Source: JAJXXT01 sp963764465 (GTDB lineage Bacteria; Pseudomonadota; Alphaproteobacteria; Acetobacterales; Acetobacteraceae). From it: 64,000 bases of DNA. Positions 57,746-64,000 of this stretch are shown here, piece by piece. The stretch spans positions 759,987 to 823,986 of the forward strand of contig CAVXSO010000002.1 in assembly GCA_963764465.1 (NCBI GenBank), read 5' to 3'. A program made the position numbers and the translations under genes. The notes under the pieces were generated by a model, which was not told the origin of the DNA, did no database searches, and saw only the letters and a program-made list of their open reading frames with translations. Each line of letters begins with the position of its first letter. Positions within the stretch are counted from its first letter, which is position 1.

Positions 57746-60700
57746 ATGACCGCGAGCACTCAATTCGGCCTCGGCTTCACCCACGCGGACCTCGCCACGC
57801 GCGAGGGCCTGGTCCGGCTCGACGCGCTCTTCGTCCAGCGCCTCGCCGCGTCCGACGCCGACCTCCACAACCGCCTGATGGCGGCCCGCGCCATCCCCGG
57901 CAGCGTCGCGGGCAAGCCGGAATCCGACCTCATCATCGCGCTGGCCCCGCACCTGGAGGCGCTGCTCGGCGAGCTCTTCGGCATCGAGGCGGAACTGGCC
58001 GAGGCGACGGCGGCCACGCTCGCCCGCGACCCCGTCCACGCCTGCAAGCGCCTCTTCGTCCAGCGCCAGGCGGTCAGGAAATACGCCGACCCCAGCGGCT
58101 TCGACGGGCCGGCGCTGGAAGCATCGCTCGCCGCCCGCGCCGGCGCCCCGCTCACCGAGGCGAACTTCGCCGGCGCCGTCACCGCCTGGGAACAGCAATC
58201 CAACGCCGAGGCGCTCGACGAGGCGCTGCGCTACGCCGCCTGGGCCACGCTCACGCCAGCCGGCCGCGCCCGCTGGGCCGATGGCGTCATGTTCCGCACC
58301 CCGCACAAGATCGACCCGCTGCATCTCGTCGCGGTCGAAACGATCGTGCGCGACGGCGTGACCATGATGCGCCTGCCGGAAAGCCACTGGCGCGCCCGCG
58401 ACGGCTTCGCGCTGACCGATGCCGGCATGAGCACAAACCAGGCGCTGGACCAGATGAACTACTGCATCTGGTGCCACGAGCAGGGCAAGGATTCCTGCTC
58501 GAAGGGCCTGCGCGACCGCAAGACGGGCGCCTTCCAGGCATCCCCGTTCGGCGTGCCGCTCGCCGGCTGCCCGCTCGACGAAAAGATCAGCGAGATGCAC
58601 ACGCTGCGCGCCGGCGGCCACCTGCTCGGCGCCTTCGCCACCATCGCCATCGACAACCCGATGATGGCGGCCACCGGCCACCGCATCTGCAACGACTGCA
58701 TGAAGGCCTGCATCTACCAGAAGCAGGAACCGGTCGATATTCCGCAGGCGGAAACAGCGATCCTGCGCCAGGTGCTGGACCTGCCCTGGGGCTTCGAGAT
58801 CTATGCGCTGCTCACGCGCTGGAATCCGCTCGACATAAGGCGTCCGCTGCCGCGTCCGGCCTCCGGGCGCAGCGTCCTCGTCGTCGGGCTCGGCCCCGCG
58901 GGCTTCACCCTCGCGCACCACCTGCTCAACGACGGCCACCACGTCGTCGCCATCGACGGGCTCAAGATCGAGCCGCTGGGCTTCGACCCGATGGTCCCGG
59001 GGCGCGACGCCGCCGCCCTGTTCGAAAACCTCGACGACCGCGTCATGGCCGGCTTCGGCGGTGTCGCCGAGTACGGCATCACCGTCCGCTGGAACAAGAA
59101 CTACCTCAAGCTCGTGCGGCTGCTGCTCGAGCGCCGCCGCGCATTCTCGGCCCATGGCGGCGTGCGTTTCGGCGGCGGCGCCACCGTCTCGATCGACGAT
59201 GCCTGGGCGATGGGCTTCGACCATGTCGCCCTGTGCATGGGTGCCGGCAAGCCGACGGTGATCGACATGCCCGCTGGCCTCGCGCGCGGCGTGCGCCAGG
59301 CCAGCGACTTCCTCATGGCGCTGCAGCTGACGGGGGCGGCGAAGAAATCGACCATTGCGAACCTGCAACTGCGCCTGCCCGTCGTGGTCATCGGCGGCGG
59401 CCTCACCGCCATCGACACCGCGACCGAAAGCCTCGCCTACTATGTCCGCCAGGTCGAGAAATTCGCGGCCCGGCACAAGGTTCTCGCGGCCGAGGGCGGG
59501 GAGGCGGCGATACGCGCCGCCTGGTCCGCGGAGGAACGTGACATTGCCGAAACATTCCTCGCCCACGCCGAGGCGATCGGCCTGGAACGCGCCAGGGCCG
59601 CGGGCGAGGGCAGGGCGCCACGCTTCGCGCCGCTGCTGGATGCCTGGGGCGGTGCCACCATCGCCTATCGCCGCCGCCTCGTGGACTCGCCCGCCTACAC
59701 GCTGAACCACGAGGAAGTGGCCAAGGCGCTGGAGGAGGGCGTGCGCTTCGCCGAGCAGCTCACCCCGCTCGCCGTGCAGACGGATGCGCACGGCCACGCG
59801 AGCGGCCTGCGCGTACGTGCCGCGGACGGGGCGGAGCACACGCTCCCCGCCCGCGCCATCCTCGTCGCCGCCGGCACCCAGCCCAACACGGTCCTCGCGC
59901 GCGAGGACGGCCGCATCGCGCTGGACGGCAAGTATTTCCAGGCCATCGGCGAGGACGGGACGAACGTCACGCCGGAGCGCAGCGCCAAGCCCGAAGTCGC
60001 GCAGGTGCTGATGCACGCGGCAGCGGATGGCCGCACGATCAGCTTCTTCGGCGACCTCCACCCCTCCTTCGCCGGCAACGTCGTGAAGGCCATGGGCAGC
60101 GCCAAGCGCGGCTACCCGGTCGTCAGCCGGGCGCTCGCCGCGCGCGCCCCCGCCAGCACGCCAGAGGCCGTCCGCGCCGCCACCGGCGGGCTTTCCGCGC
60201 GCGTCCACGCCGTCCGCCGCCTCACGCCCACCATCGTGGAGGTCGAGATCGAGGCACCGGCGGCTTCCCGCGCCTTCCGCCCCGGCCAGTTCTTCCGCCT
60301 GCAGAACCTGGAGCGCTACGCGCCGCGCCTGGCCGAGCCCGGCATCGGCGCCACGCTGCTCGGCATGGAGGGCCTGGCCATGACCGGCGCCGCCGCGGAC
60401 CCCGCGCGCGGCCTGGTCAGCGTCATCGCGCTGGAAATGGGCGGCAGCTCGGACCTCTGCGCCCATCTCAAGCCCGGCGAGCCGATCGTGCTCATGGGCC
60501 CCACCGGCACGCCCACGGACATCCCCGCCAACACCACGGCACTTCTCGCGGGCGGCGGCCTCGGCAACGCGGTGCTGTTCAGCATCGGGGCGGCGCTGCG
60601 CGCGGCCGGCACCAGGGTGCTCTACTTCGCCGGCTACAAGGCCATGCGCGACCGCTACAAGATCGAGGAGATCGAACGCGCCGCGGACTGCATCGTGTGG

Positions 60701-61195
60701 TGCTGCGACGAGGCCCCGGGCTTCACGCCAGGCCGCAAGCAGGACCGCGCCTTCGTCGGCAACATCGTCCAGGCCATGGCCGCCTACGGCGCGGGCCAGC
60801 TCGGCGCGCAGCCAGTCCCGATGCGGGAGGCCAGACACCTCATCGCCATCGGCTCGGACCGCATGATGGCGGCCGTGGGCGCCGCCCGGCACGGCGTTCT
60901 CGCGCCCTACCTGCCCGCGGACCACACCGCCATCGGCTCCATCAACTCGCCGATGCAGTGCATGATGAAGGAAGTCTGCGCCCAGTGCCTGCAACCGCAG
61001 ACCGACCCCGCGACGGGCGAGCACCGCGTCGTCTTTTCCTGCTTCAACCAGGACCAGGCGCTGGACTGGGTGGATTTCCCGGCCCTCGCCGAGCGCCTGC
61101 GGCAGAACGCGGTGGCGGAAAAACAGACGGCGCTGTGGGTGGATCGCGCGCTGCGCCTGCTGCGCGCGCGGCCGGAGCAACTGGCGGCGGACTGA
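57746..61195 (+). CDS. Giant FAD/NAD oxidoreductase with Fe-S and PyrK-like domains
   Basis: This 1149-residue protein is built as several redox parts. An N-terminal ~230-residue helical region is followed by Fe-S-type cysteines (C240xxC243, C251, C275, and C315xxC318xxxC322), as in glutamate-synthase small subunits. FAD motif VVGLGPAGFTLAHHLL begins near 381 and a second nucleotide motif VVIGGGLTAIDTATESL near 549. The C-terminus resembles the PyrK/FNR reductase with FRPGQFFRLQNLERY and [2Fe-2S] cysteines C1072, C1078, C1081 and C1099. It probably passes electrons between NAD(P)H and a partner such as the OYE-like protein. I do not know a characterised homologue. Confidence 0.85.
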   Translation: MTASTQFGLGFTHADLATREGLVRLDALFVQRLAASDADLHNRLMAARAIPGSVAGKPESDLIIALAPHLEALLGELFGIEAELAEATAATLARDPVHACKRLFVQRQAVRKYADPSGFDGPALEASLAARAGAPLTEANFAGAVTAWEQQSNAEALDEALRYAAWATLTPAGRARWADGVMFRTPHKIDPLHLVAVETIVRDGVTMMRLPESHWRARDGFALTDAGMSTNQALDQMNYCIWCHEQGKDSCSKGLRDRKTGAFQASPFGVPLAGCPLDEKISEMHTLRAGGHLLGAFATIAIDNPMMAATGHRICNDCMKACIYQKQEPVDIPQAETAILRQVLDLPWGFEIYALLTRWNPLDIRRPLPRPASGRSVLVVGLGPAGFTLAHHLLNDGHHVVAIDGLKIEPLGFDPMVPGRDAAALFENLDDRVMAGFGGVAEYGITVRWNKNYLKLVRLLLERRRAFSAHGGVRFGGGATVSIDDAWAMGFDHVALCMGAGKPTVIDMPAGLARGVRQASDFLMALQLTGAAKKSTIANLQLRLPVVVIGGGLTAIDTATESLAYYVRQVEKFAARHKVLAAEGGEAAIRAAWSAEERDIAETFLAHAEAIGLERARAAGEGRAPRFAPLLDAWGGATIAYRRRLVDSPAYTLNHEEVAKALEEGVRFAEQLTPLAVQTDAHGHASGLRVRAADGAEHTLPARAILVAAGTQPNTVLAREDGRIALDGKYFQAIGEDGTNVTPERSAKPEVAQVLMHAAADGRTISFFGDLHPSFAGNVVKAMGSAKRGYPVVSRALAARAPASTPEAVRAATGGLSARVHAVRRLTPTIVEVEIEAPAASRAFRPGQFFRLQNLERYAPRLAEPGIGATLLGMEGLAMTGAAADPARGLVSVIALEMGGSSDLCAHLKPGEPIVLMGPTGTPTDIPANTTALLAGGGLGNAVLFSIGAALRAAGTRVLYFAGYKAMRDRYKIEEIERAADCIVWCCDEAPGFTPGRKQDRAFVGNIVQAMAAYGAGQLGAQPVPMREARHLIAIGSDRMMAAVGAARHGVLAPYLPADHTAIGSINSPMQCMMKEVCAQCLQPQTDPATGEHRVVFSCFNQDQALDWVDFPALAERLRQNAVAEKQTALWVDRALRLLRARPEQLAAD

Positions 61196-61509
61196 TCGCC
61201 GCCAGGCGCCGCCCCGAACCAGGCAGCGTGATCTGGTGGCGCGCGGAGCCCCAACCCCCGCCGCTTGTGGTCACCCCCATCGCTGACCGACGCCCCGCCA
61301 CGCTCCCGCGCGGCGGCGCCTCGCGCACGAGCGAGCACGGACGCGTGTGCAGACCTTCGAGTGATCCATGCGTTTCCCGCATATCTGCATGCGAAGCGGA
61401 ATTCCTGGCGGGTGTCATGCCGCGCTGCCGCGCGCGGATCGAAATCTCCAAGGATTTGCCTTGAGGTTTCACTATCCACAGGTTTTTTTCGTCGAGGCGT
61501 TGCAAGTCG
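61196..61509. other. Intergenic region before the rRNA operon
   Basis: About 310 bases after the flavoprotein stop show no credible gene; short ORFs on both strands lack conserved content. The rRNA promoter begins at 61510. A short AT-richer patch (61440-61500) precedes it and could be an UP-like element. Confidence 0.5.
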
Positions 61510-61538
61510 TTGACAGCCCCAACCCGTGGGCCTAGAAC
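61510..61538 (+). promoter_or_regulatory. rRNA operon promoter
   Basis: TTGACA (61510-61515) and TAGAAC (61533-61538) are 17 bases apart, about 320 bases upstream of the 16S gene, in the normal position. The leader between contains TGCTCTTTGA (61581-61590), a boxA-like antitermination element. Confidence 0.75.
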
Positions 61539-61580
61539 CCGGCCCTCGCCGACGGGGTGGTCACACCGCTTCGCCGGCCC

Positions 61581-61590
61581 TGCTCTTTGA
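61581..61590 (+). promoter_or_regulatory. boxA-like antitermination site in rRNA leader
   Basis: TGCTCTTTGA closely matches the rrn boxA consensus (TGCTCTTTA). It is about 40 bases downstream of the predicted transcription start and would recruit the Nus complex to prevent premature termination. Confidence 0.65.
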
Positions 61591-61856
61591 GAACTGCATA
61601 GGATTGAGTGGAAGGGATACGTTGGCGGCGCCCACGGCATCGAAAGATGCCGGGCCGGCACCTCCGGGTGCTGGCGTTGGGTTTCGCGATGGGTTGGTCT
61701 TGCAACGGACCAGCTCGTCCGAACATGCCGCGCGTATCCTTCAAGATATACGCAAACATGTTCGGTTCCCGTCCGGACAGTCTTCGGGCTGTTCGAACGG
61801 AATAAAGAGTTGGGTCCAGTTCATGGGAGCGCCGGAGCAATCCGGTGCTCGGTATG

Positions 61857-63343
<1,487 letters not shown>

Positions 63344-63527
63344 AAGGATCGTCACCGAGTACTTTCCCATTCCGGCAACGGGGTGGGTCGGTTTGGTGAC
63401 GTTCATGAAACAAATCCCAGGGCGGATGCCCTGGGTCGGCCAATCGCGCCATCGGGCGCCGTCAACGTATCCCTTCCCTGCGACATAGCCAGCAACCGGG
63501 TGTTTCCGGCCGCTGGCCGCCGCTTCC

Positions 63528-63604
<77 letters not shown>

Positions 63605-63664
63605 CTCTTGAGGCTTCGCCCGGCACCATCCGGGCTTCGCGCGAGACGCTGGTTTGGATAGGCC

Positions 63665-63740
63665 GGGGACGTAGCTCAGCTGGGAGAGCACCTGCTTTGC
63701 AAGCAGGGGGTCGTCGGTTCGATCCCGATCGTCTCCACCA
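63665..63740 (+). tRNA. tRNA-Ala (TGC)
   Basis: A 76-base cloverleaf starts GGGGACGTAGCTCAGCTGG with anticodon TGC at 63698-63700, T-loop GGTTCGATCCC, and encoded CCA. The acceptor stem has one G-T pair. It is the usual partner of tRNA-Ile in alphaproteobacterial rRNA spacers. Confidence 0.97.
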
Positions 63741-64000
63741 TCCGCGATCGCGCGATGGGGTGGGCCGGGATGTCGCAGTGGGAAGAAAGTTCGGGAGCGA
63801 AGCCCTTGGTTTCGTCACCCGTGTGTTTTGATCTTTGGACATGTGAATCAGGTTCTGGTGCGCTCCTGGGCGCAACCACGTACGTAAGTCTGACCGACGG
63901 AATTTCTCCGCGAGGAGGGGGCCGTCAGCGTACGATGGTGTTCAGGAGCGTCGGGGCCCCACGCAAGGGGGCCCCATGTGTGCTGAGTTCGAGACCTGCC
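63741..64000 (+). other. 16S-23S spacer, right part (23S gene not reached)
   Basis: This is spacer sequence downstream of tRNA-Ala, with a boxA-like TGATCTTTGGACAT at 63828-63841. The usual 23S start (GGTCAAGxxx...) is not seen, so the 23S gene lies beyond the window. A GC hairpin (GGGGCCCC...GGGGGCCCC, 63953-63976) could be part of rRNA processing. Confidence 0.6.

Noticed and set aside
57467..61180. 1237-residue open frame on the minus strand
   Set aside because: It is antisense to the flavoprotein gene, whose motifs are clear; composition of the minus frame is not protein-like.

Overview
The window is very GC-rich bacterial DNA with strong G/C preference at codon third positions. A complete 16S rRNA gene of alphaproteobacterial type (about 61857-63342), followed by tRNA-Ile(GAT) and tRNA-Ala(TGC), closes the right end. 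The gene content (UppP, MotB/MotA, TrxB next to Lrp, PEP-CTERM protein, a 1149-residue flavoprotein) fits an Acetobacteraceae/Rhodospirillales-type alphaproteobacterium. That placement is an inference, since no alignment was run.

1-8.7 kb: one end of a prophage. Read leftward from a divergent control region at 6001-6045, it has a YdaS/Cro-like gene and then six small genes chained by stop/start overlaps (GcrA/SANT-like protein, zinc-ribbon protein, DUF1376 replication protein, others), closing at a hairpin terminator. Two duplicated promoter modules follow, then terminase small and large subunits, a tiny ORF and a portal protein that runs off the left edge. Rightward from the control region are a CI-like repressor, a PEP-CTERM protein on the opposite strand, and a three-gene operon of unknown function. 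One 13-bp palindrome (TAGGA-N3-TCCTA type) recurs at all four prophage promoters and defines a probable repressor regulon. No integrase or att site is visible; they may lie beyond the left edge.

8.7-27 kb: chromosomal metabolism. It holds a degenerate-receiver response regulator, a HAD phosphatase, an acyl-CoA dehydrogenase/CoA-transferase/GDSL cluster, UppP, an ion transporter, SDRs, ArfB, RidA, a class III aminotransferase, a YihY/BrkB and truncated AI-2E transporter fragment that appears spliced into an EthD-like gene, a BoxR/BzdR-type regulator, a candidate sRNA on the minus strand, and a LysE exporter.

27-29.3 kb: a HipA-type kinase with an AbiEi-like N-terminal extension, preceded by five degenerate ~36-bp palindromic repeats separated by 27-29 bp.

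29.4-61.2 kb: LysR, TrxB, Lrp, GT39 glycosyltransferase, threonine dehydratase, class II aldolase, a Gly/Asn-repeat secreted protein, two beta-carbonic anhydrases flanking motB-motA, two large unrecognised helical proteins, an APC permease with a class IV aminotransferase that lacks the usual PLP lysine, enoyl-CoA hydratase, AlkA-type glycosylase, an OmpR/EnvZ-like pair, an Asp/Glu racemase-like protein, DedA, a copper-handling cluster (DUF2946-like, outer-membrane-like protein, CopC, CopD, SCO1), PrpE, and a MarR / old-yellow-enzyme / giant flavoprotein group.

Four genes (acyl-CoA dehydrogenase, YihY, LysR, CopC) are each broken by a single-base frameshift, at least two of them at short homopolymers. 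Unless shown otherwise these look more like consensus errors than real gene decay.
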